From positions 310,001-374,000 of the forward strand of contig JAACJM010000066.1 in NCBI GenBank assembly GCA_013368315.1: a stretch of DNA of 64,000 nt. The letters run 5' to 3'. Position 1 is the stretch's first letter; each line of letters starts with the position of its first letter. The translations under genes were made by a program, and so were the position numbers. Positions 43,579-54,847 of this stretch are shown here, in pieces. The notes below the pieces were generated by a model. It was not told the DNA's origin, searched no databases, and saw only the letters and a list, made by a program, of their open reading frames with translations. The stretch is from Tetrapyrgos nigripes (Eukaryota > Basidiomycota > Agaricomycetes > Agaricales > Campanellaceae).

Positions 43579-46500
43579 TCAGTCTGACCGATGAGTCCTG
43601 TGAAACGGACTTCGCTGATCAACCATTAAGTCTTCATTCAACTCTCTGTCAGGGTGGCTCTCGAAAGCCACGCAAAGATCCTCTATCTCCAGACACAACA
43701 CTTCACCGGTGGGGTAATCCCTCCTTCCTTCTACATGATCCATCACTGACACATACACCATTCCAGATCGTGTATGATTATACCTCCTCACGTATTTTCC
43801 AACGTGTTGCTGTTCTCCTCCAACCACAACTGATAAGCCGTTATACCTCGCGGGATTCGGGTTCCGAGGGTATACCCAACGCGGACGGATAACTCGAGAT
43901 TTCTTATAATGTTCCCAAATCACTTTTACTTCATTTTCGTCAAGTTTGGGGACGACGAAGATTGATTTGTTGGAAAAACCACCTCCATGAGCGATAACGG
44001 CAATCTTCTTCCCTCGTAAACGAGGGTTAAAGATCCAGTGGTCAGAGGTATCTGGCTCGGTTGAGCCCAAGGAAACGGCGCCAGAATCTGACGGGACGCT
44101 GGAGGCCCCGGTATTAGTAACAGAGTTGGGTGATCTCGGAGGTGTGACAGCTACTGCTGCAGGAGAACTCCTTAAATTATAGCGAGAAGGCGAGGATCCA
44201 GATTGGCTGGAATTAGTAACAGAGTTGGGTGATCTCGGAGATGTGACAGCTGCTGCTGTAGGAGAACTCCTTAAATTATAGCGAGAACGCGAGGATCCAG
44301 AATGGCTGGAAGTGGTGCTTGAAGGTGGACATGGAGAGTTGCTGAAAAGAGGAGAAAGATTCCGAAGGGAACGACCAGGAAGAGGACGAAGTGAGTACAT
44401 TGACGAAGGCGAGAAAGTAGAGGAGGGAGGAGAAGAAAGAGATGACGACGATGATGATGCTGACGACGACGACGGCGCCGAGGACGAAGCCGACGATGAT
44501 GAACTGAGAGATGGAAGAGGAGCAGTCGCAGAGGAAGAACCTGTCGACGAAGAGGACGAAGAGGAGTGAGACGATGTGGAAGAGGTGGAGGGAACATTAG
44601 ACGTGGTGCCAGCACTTGACACATGGTCCATATGGGCAGGAGTGGTACTCGTCTGTCCCATCATCCTCGTCAATTCAGACACCGTGTACGACAACGCTAT
44701 AGGCGGAAGCGGTATATCGCCCTCTGGGATCCTCTTATTATACCGACGCGCCTCCAAAACACTCCTTGGCCGAAAATCAACCTGAGCCGGTCTCAATTTA
44801 TGCACCTCGTGTAACCATTTCAAGGTCCCAGTCGATTTGTCCTCTGTGGCAACGCCATAATAGTCCAAGTTGATACGAGCGTTTGTTCTTCCCGCTGTGA
44901 AACCGGAAAGTTCCACGATGAGCCTGAGACCGCTAGGGTACTCGACAGCTTTGGATTTACCCTTGTCGACGTTGCTGCGGGCAATCCTGGTGGTCGTAGA
45001 AGTAGAAGGGAGGGCGACAGGTATGACGTCCCTCACGACTGCGTGCTTTCCCTTCTCAGGATGAGCTTGAATGATAGTGACGTTGACATCTTTCCAAGGT
45101 GTCGTCACATTTTGAGGAGGAGGCTGTGTCACTGGGTACACCTCGTGCAATAGCTTTCCCGTCCTGAATTAAGATAAAATTATATGAGTAAACAGTGCCA
45201 GAGGGTGTAGAATGAGGAGAGCACACCAACCTAGCGTCAACGACACCAAAATAATCCAGCTCTATCCTCCTCGCGGGCATTCTAACGAGACCACGGCCAG
45301 CATCATCAGAAACTTCGACAGCAATCTTCACCCAGAGTCTCCTCGTAAGGGGAGAGTACCCTCTGAAGACACCCAGAACTGTAGTGTGCTTGCCACGGTC
45401 TGGACAACGAGGATCCATGATGATGACTTTGGCACCTTTACACGCTGAAAGCGTCTCTAGATTTGATACAGGAAGAGACCCTGCTCCAGACACATGCCGA
45501 GAAAGTGGGCCTGGTAATGTTAACGGATTAGAATTACGAAGGGAAGAGAATGAGGGTCCTGAAGTGTTGAGAGTATATGTGAACTCGAGAGGCACTGGTA
45601 CCCGTCGCAGAAGGTTTGAGTGGACAGAAAATGACTGCAATGGAGTTTCAAGTGTACTGAGTACATATCCGAATCTCCTGGAACTCTAGGGTATGAGGCA
45701 CCCACCTTCAAACCACTAAACTCTCCAGACGGTGACACAATAGATCCAGGCATCGTTTTCTCGATGACCTCCACTATGTCTTGACCCACATCACCGACAT
45801 CTGAAACTACACCCGAGCCCCTTTCTCCACTGGACAAGCCCGGTGCCGGCGAAGAGGAAGATGACGAATGCGTGTTACGGTGACTGCCACTGCTACCAGT
45901 AGCATTAGCAGACACCACCCATCCACTCGAGCCCTTATTCGCTCCACCCGTCACGGTGACATAATCGCCCGCTTCAAAGACTTTGACGAGGTTCCACCAT
46001 GGAAGAGATTGCAGTTCCATAAAGCTTGCAGCGTTTGGGTTCTCATCCCCTCTGAACCCAACCTCAAGCTGACCATTCGCCCGACTCAGCAACACAGTCC
46101 CAATGGACCCTGTCCCTGTCGCACTGAGACTTGACCCAGGTCCGCCTCTGCCTTGGACCCTCACCCTCACTCTATCCCCCTCATCAAACACCCACTCCGT
46201 TATTCTCGGGAAATGCCTTATCTCTTCCGGAATATCATGGTGTCCACTTCTGCTGAAAAGTTGGTAGAGCTCAAATGGGATGGTGTTGATATCCAGAGCG
46301 GCCGAAGCGTTATCTTCATCCAATACCTGCACCAGCTCAACCTTGAACCTCTTTACAAGCAGTCCATGCTGATACCTGTCCCTTTTCTGGTTCCTGTTCT
46401 CTTGAAACCAGTACCCATGTTCCTGTCCCCTGACTGGTTGGACAGAGTCTCGCCCATAGATCTGACGAATTTCGGCTGGGTTGAACAGTCGGTAAGGTGA

Positions 46501-47797
46501 TAGGGCTGCGGAATCTGTAGTGGTGGTGGTGATGATGAGGGCAACATTACCAGGAGACCGAGCTGGAGGTCGTTTTCGTTTACGACTGTTGGTGCTAGAC
46601 ACAGAGCTCGTGGAGGCATCACTGGCATTGAAACCGGGACTAGAACGAGGGCTGGGGCAAGGACGGGAAAGGGGAAGAGACAACGACAACCTCGGCACCA
46701 GCAGCACCTTGACAGTTTCGACCGAAGTAGTATCACGACCCGTCCTAGGGCATATCCTATTTCGCCGTTATGTATCCCACCACGAATACGGACCCATTTG
46801 TGATTGGATTTGGGGTGGCGGCTCCTAACTGAATTAGGATGGGGATGGGTAGATGAAGATATAGAAGCGTTGGCGTTGAAAGGGACAGGATTGATGGAGC
46901 TGATACCGCAGCTGGCGCTTGGGTCTGCATCGTGCTCAACGGATTCGCAAATTAACGGCCCATTCACATGTGTAGATGCGCGATTACGAGTGACATAGGT
47001 AGACACACTCGCTATCCAGTTGCAGAGTTCGAAATCACGAAGTCGTCCTGCGACGTAGACCCAGCCTTGGATGTGCTCGTAACATTTGAATGAAAGGTCC
47101 TCGAGTCTGGAGAAGTTGAGGCAGGAAGATGAGGATTGGACTGCTTCAACAACTATACGTTCTTTCCCGTTCTGTAAGAAAATTAATGAGATAAGAAAAA
47201 GTCTGCCTTGATTGTTAAAACGCACTGTACAGCGAAATCTCCAAAGAGGTTCAAATCCTGTAACAGTCATCTGGATGATGTTGTGGAGGGTGTCTCCAAC
47301 CTCGTCTTCTCGGCCGGATCCCATGTCCATGTCGGGAAAGGACTCCCGAGATGGGCCAGGACCCGAAGAGCTGTCACTAGCATCACTAAAAGCATCGCGG
47401 AAGGTCGGTGCATGGTTTGAGGGACCTTCACCCCGTGAGCGGTCGACAATATTATGAGCGAGATGAGTGTTTGCGCTTCTTGTCCTTCTTCGTCTGGTCG
47501 TCGGATCATCCAAACCGCCATCTGAATCGTCGTTGATAAAGTCTGTATAAGAAGACGCGTTCACTCAGTCAAACCCGGTAAAGCAAGCAAGAAAGCTGTA
47601 GACACACCGTCGGCGTCGTCGGAGTCGCTATCTAACCCTTCCTCATCCCTATCAGTGACTTCGGAACCAGCCTGTTCCGCTTCAATATCGAGGTATTGAT
47701 TGCGTTTAGGTCTCTGTTTTCGTGCACCTACCGTCAGTTCAGCGTGAGAGGAACGTAAATAGCAAGGTTTATGCACCTTTAGACGACGACCGCTCAT
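43579..47797 (-). CDS. Spt5-like protein with NGN and multiple KOW motifs (copy A)
   Basis: The gene runs on the minus strand from ATG 47797. The start is acidic and Lys-rich, then comes an NGN-like domain (LEDLSFKCYEHIQGWVYVAGRL, near 47100-47050). Several KOW-type modules follow: KWVRIRGGIHNGEIGYALG, GDYVTVTGGANKGSSGWVV, KGAKVIIMDPRCPDRGKHTT, VNVTIIQAHPEKGKHAVV and GKKIAVIAHGGG. KOW/NGN proteins bind RNA polymerase or RNA. The Ser-rich region contains a 99-bp tandem duplication (44113-44310). At least five exons join well. One frame change near 46743-46748, a C run one base shorter than in copy B, separates GYALG from the VKVLLVP strand. It converges on NLR copy A. Confidence 0.75.
44113..44310. 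repeat. Two tandem 99-bp repeats inside KOW copy A
   Basis: Period 99 bp, 33 codons per unit, so the frame is kept. Each unit encodes a Ser-rich chain with the motif SRYNLRSSP. Copy B has only one, diverged version. Confidence 0.85.
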
Positions 47798-49295
47798 CCT
47801 TTCAGATTTCACTCTTGAGAAGACAAAGGACTGCTATCTCGTCCTCACGGCCTGCAGTCGAGGAGGCTCAGGAAGGATGGAAGCTGGGCAGGTACATAAG
47901 ACTGACGGGCATCATGAGCGCTTGCGTCTGTATCGATCAGGACCCGTGCTTACCCCGGTGGTAAAATTTTTTTCGAACCAGGTGATTGTATATAAAGTGC
48001 TTTTTTGTAAATTTCCACAATGGTCAGACTACTCCATATGGGACCGGCTGTAGGCCGAACTCCTATATGGAGTAGCTCCGGCACCGGGAAAACTCCAGAT
48101 CACGGCACGACAGTCTACCCTCGACAGCTTTTGTACCCTGATAGACATTCACTGGGTCACTACAAATTCAATTGGTTGACAACTGCAAAGAAGTCCACTG
48201 ATCAGGAGGTCAGCATGAGCGCTTTTACTGTTCGATGAATCGATTGCTGAAGGCCTGAGCCAGGTTCTTCGCTGACATCAACATCCCTCTCCCCTACTTT
48301 GCCCCTAGGGATGCCCTGGATGTCCGATCGGGGCTGGATAAATATTATCTGCAGTTGTTGTAACACCTTCAACATTGGCAACGACAACTACGACGACCGC
48401 AATGATAACCGGGTAATCAACGGTAGCTTCAATGATACCCTAACTAGAAATGTCAGAAGCTACAATAGGGAAACTCGTGGCGTTGGGGACAACGGTGAGT
48501 CTTGCTTCCCTTTGACCTATCTGACTCCACTCATGCAATTCCTCAAGAGGGGCATCCCAGCGCCGTTGGACCCAGAATTACAAGTCGGTCTAACGTTGCC
48601 AGTGGTTCTCCTAGTCCAACTGCCCAGACTACGCCTAGACGACTCGATTACCAGACCTACTGACTCCAGCCCCTGCCGGTGCCAGCAATGTCACCCCAAG
48701 GCTTGACATCAGAATCTCCTAGCCATACATACCCTCCCCCAGCCTTTCTCTCAAGGACATAATTCCTGCGATACCCTATTTTCTGAAGAGGCTGACGAAT
48801 ACAAATATTTTAAGTGCTAGGTGTGTTGGTATAATTGTTACCATTGATTGCTCATGAAAATGTCGCTAGATGACTGGCAATTTTTTCTCATTCCAAGGCT
48901 CTTTCAGACGGTAGTCTGCATCCACTAGAAGATCCCATTTTTCCCTATTGTGACATCAGCTTCACCGACTCACCTTGCAGTCACATTCTCGAAAGCTTGA
49001 AAAATGCCCTCTGTCACCAACACAAACCCATCCATTGGAAAACCCCGCCTCGCTTCAACAGTCCCCTCCTCAATGTCATCATCATAGAGTGGACGGCGGA
49101 GTTCCCCCCATCCCCCGTGTTTTGTGGAACCTAGTAAGGAACCGGCGCCACACGAACTGTGTTATCAGAGTTGCGCCTGGAGCCCCGGTACCTGCGGAGG
49201 ATCCCTCAGCGGGTATGAGAAGGACAGAGAGAATAGCGAGCCGAGGGAAAAAAAGAAGACGTGAAGAGACATTGAAATGAACAGGAGGAGTGTAA
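47798..49295. other. Spacer between the two duplicated units
   Basis: About 1.5 kb. Apart from the palindrome at 48029-48075 I see only short frames with no domain pattern. A plus-strand frame at 48299-48706 has no recognisable motif and is probably not a gene. Confidence 0.4.
48029..48075. repeat. Small palindromic element, copy 2
   Basis: The same 47-bp hairpin as at 7988-8034 (12 of 13 stem pairs kept here), including the flank AGCTCCGGC. The loop differs at a few positions. The adjoining DNA does not match copy 1. Confidence 0.65.
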
Positions 49296-50517
49296 GGCAA
49301 CACCCAGGCTAGGGCCAAGAACTGGTACGCCGGGGGTCCAGGAGGCGTCCGGAAATTGTGGAGGGAGTACTTAGAATGGCATGGTCAGGATATGGACCTT
49401 GTTAATTTATTTATAGGCAGGAATGACGAGACTTATCGATTGAGGAAAAGGGAAGAAGACGATCCCCTTATCCTCTCTACGCTGCAATGTTGCCCAAAGC
49501 TCTCCAAAGACGGGTCTGATACCTCGTATATGTACCGGTCAATCAGCAATAAGGAGGACGGGTGGGTCAGTGCGAATTTGAGTGGATGGGGTAGTGGGGA
49601 GGGTGGGTGGGGCACAAGAGAACTAGGTGTAGCCTACCTCACAGCATTGCGAAATCCTCCAGTAATGAAAATAGCATTCCCAGAAGCCATCATAATTGAC
49701 AGACCTGTCGGGACGTTAGCCCCTGGTATGATTTGGGGTTGCACAAATAAGGAGGCTGCGGGAAAGCACGCGTTGAAAAGGGTACCCGGTGCGTATTCGG
49801 GAGCCTGGAGGGTAAAGATGTCGTCTCAGAAGCCAAAAAGAATGGAATAATAGAGGTATATACCATCCAGATTGAGACGAAAGCTGGACCGGAGCTCCCT
49901 ACGGTGAGAACCTGGTCTGAACAGCAGACTGTCAGCAGTCGAGGACTATGCAGAAGTGTCGTAACTTACCAGTAACCCCACGGTATATACCATCCAGATC
50001 GAGACGAAAGCCGGACCGGAGCTCCCTACGGTGAGAACCTGGTCTGAACAGCAGACTGTCAGCAGCCGAGGACTATGCAGAAGTGTCGTAACTTACCAGT
50101 AACCCCACGGTATATACCATCCAGATCGAGACGAAAGCCGGACCGGAGCTCCCTACGGTGAGAACCTGGTCTGAACAGCAGACTGTCAGCAGCCGAGGAC
50201 TATGCAGAAGTGTCGTAACTTACCAATAACCCCACTGTCCCCCGGACGAATATATCGGGTTTTGCTGTGATCTGACATACATATATGATGTGAGTCAAGG
50301 GCTCAAAAAGTGGGCGACACTCACCGTGCACAAAACACTGCCTGACCGCATACTCCCTCTCAAATCCGTCCAATCCGGAGGAGACACCACACTGGTACTA
50401 GGCTTTCGAGCCCCGCAAGCCTTCACTTATACCGTCGGGCTGGATGAGGCCGTGAGGAACAGTACTACTGCTCCTCACCGTCTAGTAGGCGCCTGGAGAA
50501 TTGCTGGCGAATTTTAG
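49296..50517 (+). CDS. Unrecognised gene with repeat-expanded intron (5' end unresolved)
   Basis: The frame is open from 49296 (NTQARAKNWYAGGPGG...) and no initiating ATG is certain; an intron upstream is likely. The chain LRNPPVMKIAFPEAIIIDRP...GMIWGCTNKEAAGKHALKRVPG..SGAWRVK looks like a real protein, but I do not know the family. At about 49818 one G appears to be missing: restoring it continues the chain as DVVSEAKKNGIIEVYTIQIE up to a donor site at about 49906. The intron then covers the rest of three 127-bp repeats. The last part, 50290-50517 (LKKWATLTVHKTLPDRILPL), ends at a TAG. It lies just upstream of NLR copy B on the same strand. Confidence 0.45.
49855..50235. repeat. Three tandem 127-bp repeats
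   Basis: Units start at 49855, 49982 and 50109. Units 2 and 3 are almost identical, while unit 1 differs at a few positions. Each contains the end of an exon plus an intron-like segment. GTGAGA...TACCAG on the plus strand (69 nt) and GTAAGT...GACCAG on the minus strand (58 nt) are both plausible introns. Confidence 0.92.
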
Positions 50518-50716
50518 AGCGCCTGAAAGTTGCCGTTATTTTGAGGGGCGCCTAAGATGTAAATGAATGGTTCAGTAGATAGCTGATAACTCACCATACT
50601 TGCCTCACAAAGAGACAAAGACTTCATGCGGTGGAAATGAGTTGCGCCGGGGGATTGGGTGTGAAGGCGAAGAAGGCCTGAAGCGGCGAGACACGGCCGG
50701 ATTTCCCTCGACAGTG

Positions 50717-50724
50717 TGACGTCA
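50717..50724. promoter_or_regulatory. TGACGTCA (CRE-like) box upstream of NLR copy B
   Basis: Same palindrome as at 38767, kept although flanking bases have changed (TCAC in A, TCAG in B). Confidence 0.5.
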
Positions 50725-50906
50725 GATCCTTTCTTTATCCCTCTCGACGTGCCAGTAACCACCACCAAAATGCTCAGTTACATATATCAACTGACCTATA
50801 GCCATGATCCCTGTCGAATCCAAAGGTCCTTGGTAGGGTCGGCGGCTTGTCGGCGTTTCGAAGGAGATGAAGGTCCACGAGACATCAAACTTTATCAATA
50901 CGACAG

Positions 50907-50933
50907 ATGATGGTGTCTCGCGCGCTTCTTTAA
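50907..50933 (+). promoter_or_regulatory. Conserved upstream open reading frame, NLR copy B
   Basis: Identical to the eight-codon frame at 38966-38992, ending 42 bp before the main start codon. Confidence 0.4.
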
Positions 50934-50975
50934 CCAGGAGTCACGGGTTTCTGAAACTTTTCGTCTCTCCAAACA

Positions 50976-53900
50976 ATGTACACTCATCTCGAGGGTAAGC
51001 AAGTTTCAGGCGACCTCGCTCAGGCGTCGAAGTTTACATCCACCTTTAATGGTGCTCACGAATTCACGATGTACGCTTCAGACAAGAAGGAAGTAGGGTT
51101 GGCTACTAGCGACTCAGATGTAGGAGGATACGGATGCGCAGAGGCTGCGGATTTAGGTCGGCTTCAGCCTATTCTGAAGGAATTGATGATACAGTGTGAA
51201 AGGGAACGAAAGGATGTTGATCCTGTCAAAGATTTCGTGGAGTTAGGAATGAGTGTTCTTTGTTTGCTGCGCCCTATGCAGGTGAGTATTTGCTTTCCCG
51301 TTTGCCGTTTGGCTGAAGTAATTCTGCTTATTTCAATAAAATCGCTTTATAAATGCAGAATGAGGTAGAGCCAGAGACATCCCTCCGACTCAACTTCAAG
51401 AGCAGTCAAAATGGATTAGATCCAGTCATCGGAAAGATCGTTGTTATCATTCAGCAATTTGGTAATACCGTTCAAGATATCCTGCAGGTTGAAATACAGG
51501 AAGGTAAGGTGGCTGGACAAAGAGAGGTGCAAAGAGTCGAAATGTTTGAAAAGGTTATCAATAGCTTTACGAGGTATGCTTTCTGAAACTTTTGAGAACG
51601 TCATGAAAGAATTTTGAAACAAACTAAAATTTCTAGTGAGCTCCGCAAGCTCGAGGAAACTCTTACACAAACACAGACAGTCAAGTCTCTTGGAGACGCC
51701 CACAAACCACTTCAAGTACTGCGCCAAGGACTCATGGCTCTGAATCCTTCCAATAAGATTAAGAATGTCATTTCTAAGAGCAAAGAGAAGCTTCAGGGTT
51801 ATTTGTTGGAACTCAAGGTACGTTGATACTTCTGTTTTTAAAGCCAACCACTCAGGAATTTCCGTATTCACGCAGCTGACTCAACTTTTGATAATGTACA
51901 ATACTGAGTCATTTCAAAGAACACCTTGCAATGGAATTCTTGGTGATCAGGTATGTGAAAGAAATTATTTGATTAATCATAGCGAAATAGTCTAATAAGC
52001 ATATTCAGAACAATAAACTGGTCCAGATGCCAGCAGCCCCAAGTGCTTTTGTTGGAAGAGAGAATGTTATTCAGAGCATCACTCAGTTTCTGGTTGAAAG
52101 CCAAAACAAGTATAAGCATCTAATCATTCAAGGATCTCCAGGGATTGGAAAGACTTCTGTTACTCAGCAGCTCATTAATAGCACTGACAGACAATTTGAG
52201 AAAAAATATGGCATGAGAAGATATTATGTAGCTTGTGATCAGTTTGTTGACCTTTCAAGCACCATAAACTCTAAAAGTCAAAATACTGGAGGTGGCAATG
52301 ATTTCAGTGCATTTCCTGGAATATTTGTCAATCAAGAAGTCCCAATGGACATTGAGGCTTATCATTTCCTTGTTCAATTGTTCTTGTCATTGGGAATTGA
52401 ATCACAGGCAGCAAGTGGTGGGCTTGAAGTTATAGAGAAGACACTTGCTCATGGAGATCAGCCACTTCTGCTAGTTTTGGATGATGTTGACAAACTTTAT
52501 CAAAAGAGTTCTTTTTCGGGAAATGGGAGGAAGACCCTTACTGTTGCTGAGATTGTGCAAAGACTGTCTGCAATTGAAAATGTGTATTTGCTGCTGACAA
52601 TGGATAAAATGGAGAATCAATCAGGAGCAGAACCATGGAATGAATTGGGTCATATCATTGAATTGCTACCTTTACCATTTTCTGTGGCCAAGGCAGCATT
52701 TTCTCTTCATGCTGGCCAAGAACTGGTGATTGAAAAGGGATCAGATTGGGAATGGATAGTAAACCAGCTAGAGGGAAATCCTTTAGCCATAATGTTGATA
52801 GCTAGGCAGACTAGCATAGTTTCTTTGGAGTATTTGCTTGAGATGTGGACTCAAGAACCAGGGGAAGATATTGTAGCCTTCTGTTTGAATTTGTCATTTG
52901 AATTATGTGCTTCAGTCAACAAGAAAGTTTACGCCTTGATCAATATTTTGTCATACTTTCCCAAAGGGATTTCTGCATGGCCAAGAGCTCTGACTGAGAT
53001 GTGGAGCAGAGGTATTGAAAATCTGGACCAAGCTGTTATAGTGTTGCTGAATGCAGGAATAATTAGCAGTCAAAACCAGACACTCAATTTGCAGCATTCT
53101 ATCTACCTCTACATGCATTTGAAATATCCAATGCAAAAGGATGATTTTGAACAGGTTGAGAAGTACTATACATGGGTATTCCGTGGTCTCCAGCTATCAG
53201 TTGAAACATTGGCTGCTCAAGAATTTCTTGAACCTCATATATTGAATATGTATCAGATCTTTAGTCATCAGATGGTACATTTTCCAAACAAGAATGCTCA
53301 CATTGGGGCAGTCAGAAATGTTACTATCTTCAGGAAATTTCTTGTTCTTACTTTTCCACTGATTGATATGTTGCTTGAACATGAGCAATTGAGTTGGGTG
53401 GACAAAGTAGATTTTAGGCTGAGAAAAGCTTGGATTTTCTACTGGATGCAAACATATGACAAAGCTGAACGAGAGATACTGTGTGCTCGAAGTATCATTA
53501 GCAGTCACAATGGCAATTTCATTGAGAGGACTTTTGATAGAATTGCCAATCATCATGTCAGAATTGAGAAGGAAGCAGATTGCCTCAGAGCTTTGAGTGA
53601 TCTGTATATTCATGACAACAGGATGAGTGATGCAGTACAGCTTCTGAACATAGCCAAAGGCAAATATATGGGTATCAGGGCAAAAGATGGTGCTGCAGTA
53701 TGTTTCTGGCGCCTAGGAGACATTTATAAATTGGGCTACAAATATGATCAAGCTTTGGAAAGTATTTTGGAGGCCAGGCAGATATTTCTTAGTGTGAAAG
53801 AAGAGAGGTTTGCTACATACTGCTTGTCTTCATCAGCAGATATCCTTAAAAGACAAGGAAACTTCTATCAGGCTGTAGAATTTTGGAATGAAGCTAGGGG

Positions 53901-54213
53901 GCACTTTTTGAGGATTGGAGATCTCCAAGGTGCTGCAGAGTCCTCAGAGGGATTAGGGAAGATCCATTTACTTGAGATGAATTATAACGATGCTATCAAT
54001 AAATTGACAGTTGCTGCTAATGAGTTTATGAGTATTGGGCACCAGAAGGATGCTGCTCACTGTTTGATGGAAGCAGGGAATGCGTTTGAAATGCAAGAAA
54101 ACTATCAGAAAGCCCGTGAACAATTTCTGCAAGCTGAGAGATTATTTTTGAGCTTAGGAGATCATCAGGCTGCAAAGCTCTGTTCAGAAAAAGCATCTGA
54201 TGAGAGGAAATGA
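50976..54213 (+). CDS. STAND/NLR-type protein: helical N-domain, NB-ARC-like NTPase, TPRs (copy B)
   Basis: Same five-exon layout as copy A, ending with a 2205-nt last exon (52009-54213). All introns are in the same places and the frame is intact. Copy B has one extra residue in exon 1 (LQPILKE against LQILKE). The P-loop GSPGIGKT, LLLVLDD, LLLTMDK and the TPRs are all kept. Amino-acid changes are scattered: TSVTQQ for TSVTLH after the P-loop, SGNGRK for LEDDGK in a variable loop, and several in the TPR region (GYKYDQALESILEARQ). Both copies open after clear divergence suggests that both are under selection. Its 3' partner is the damaged KOW copy B. Confidence 0.88.
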
Positions 54214-54847
54214 AGTTGCAGTAATGAAAATGAAATTTTGTTTAGAAATATGGATTGAATACATGTATGTATTACAGTTTGCTATGCTCCTGGTCTTGTT
54301 CTGGTAAATTGAAATTTGTATTCCTTTTATCACAATCTTGAATATATATACTGCTGATTCTGAACTGAAACTCAAAAACTGATCATGCATTAGCGAGCCT
54401 AGGTTTTTGGCCATGATTATATTATGTGGTAAGTTCTGGTCTAAAGACACCCAGCTTCTCCCACTTTTGTGTTATAAGTTAGAGTGACTAGCACCACACA
54501 TCCAGTGATCTGTCAATGCATTAAAAGGACAGGACAACCCACGTCACGGTGCATTCAGTGTACAAGATGTAATGGAACATAGAGTAGCCTACGGAATATT
54601 CTCTGAAACTTTACATGGCATTTGTGGCGTACGCATTATTACTGTGACATCTCCGAGATCTCAGCTACTGTCCAATAGTACCCATGAGATCGCGCAGTTT
54701 ATATACAACGGTGATTCTCAACCTTACTGGGTCGGTCAAATTGATAGATCGCAGGAATAACTTTGACGCACAAGGCGTCTCTACCATCACTGTCAATATG
54801 CCCTACGAGTCCTGTGAAACGGACTTCGCCGCTCATCCATTAGCCCA
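54214..54847. other. Spacer between NLR copy B and KOW copy B
   Basis: The first 350 bp match the region after NLR copy A. The rest corresponds to the boundary where unit A carries its extra 0.9-kb segment. No gene. Confidence 0.5.

Larger units (their letters stand above)
38749..47618. repeat. Segmental duplication unit A (NLR plus KOW gene)
   Basis: The unit matches 50698-57661 in direct orientation, from about 20 bp upstream of the TGACGTCA box through the NLR gene, its 3' region and the KOW gene up to its first exon. A segment of about 0.9 kb (42613-43530) is present only in unit A. The units are about 12 kb apart, start to start. Confidence 0.88.

Noticed and set aside
48299..48706. Plus-strand frame of 135 codons
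   Set aside because: No recognisable domain or consistent splice sites; Asn/Arg-rich stretch looks like random open frame.
49855..50235. Repeat array considered as CRISPR or satellite
   Set aside because: Units are directly adjacent with no spacers and contain exon-intron borders of a gene.
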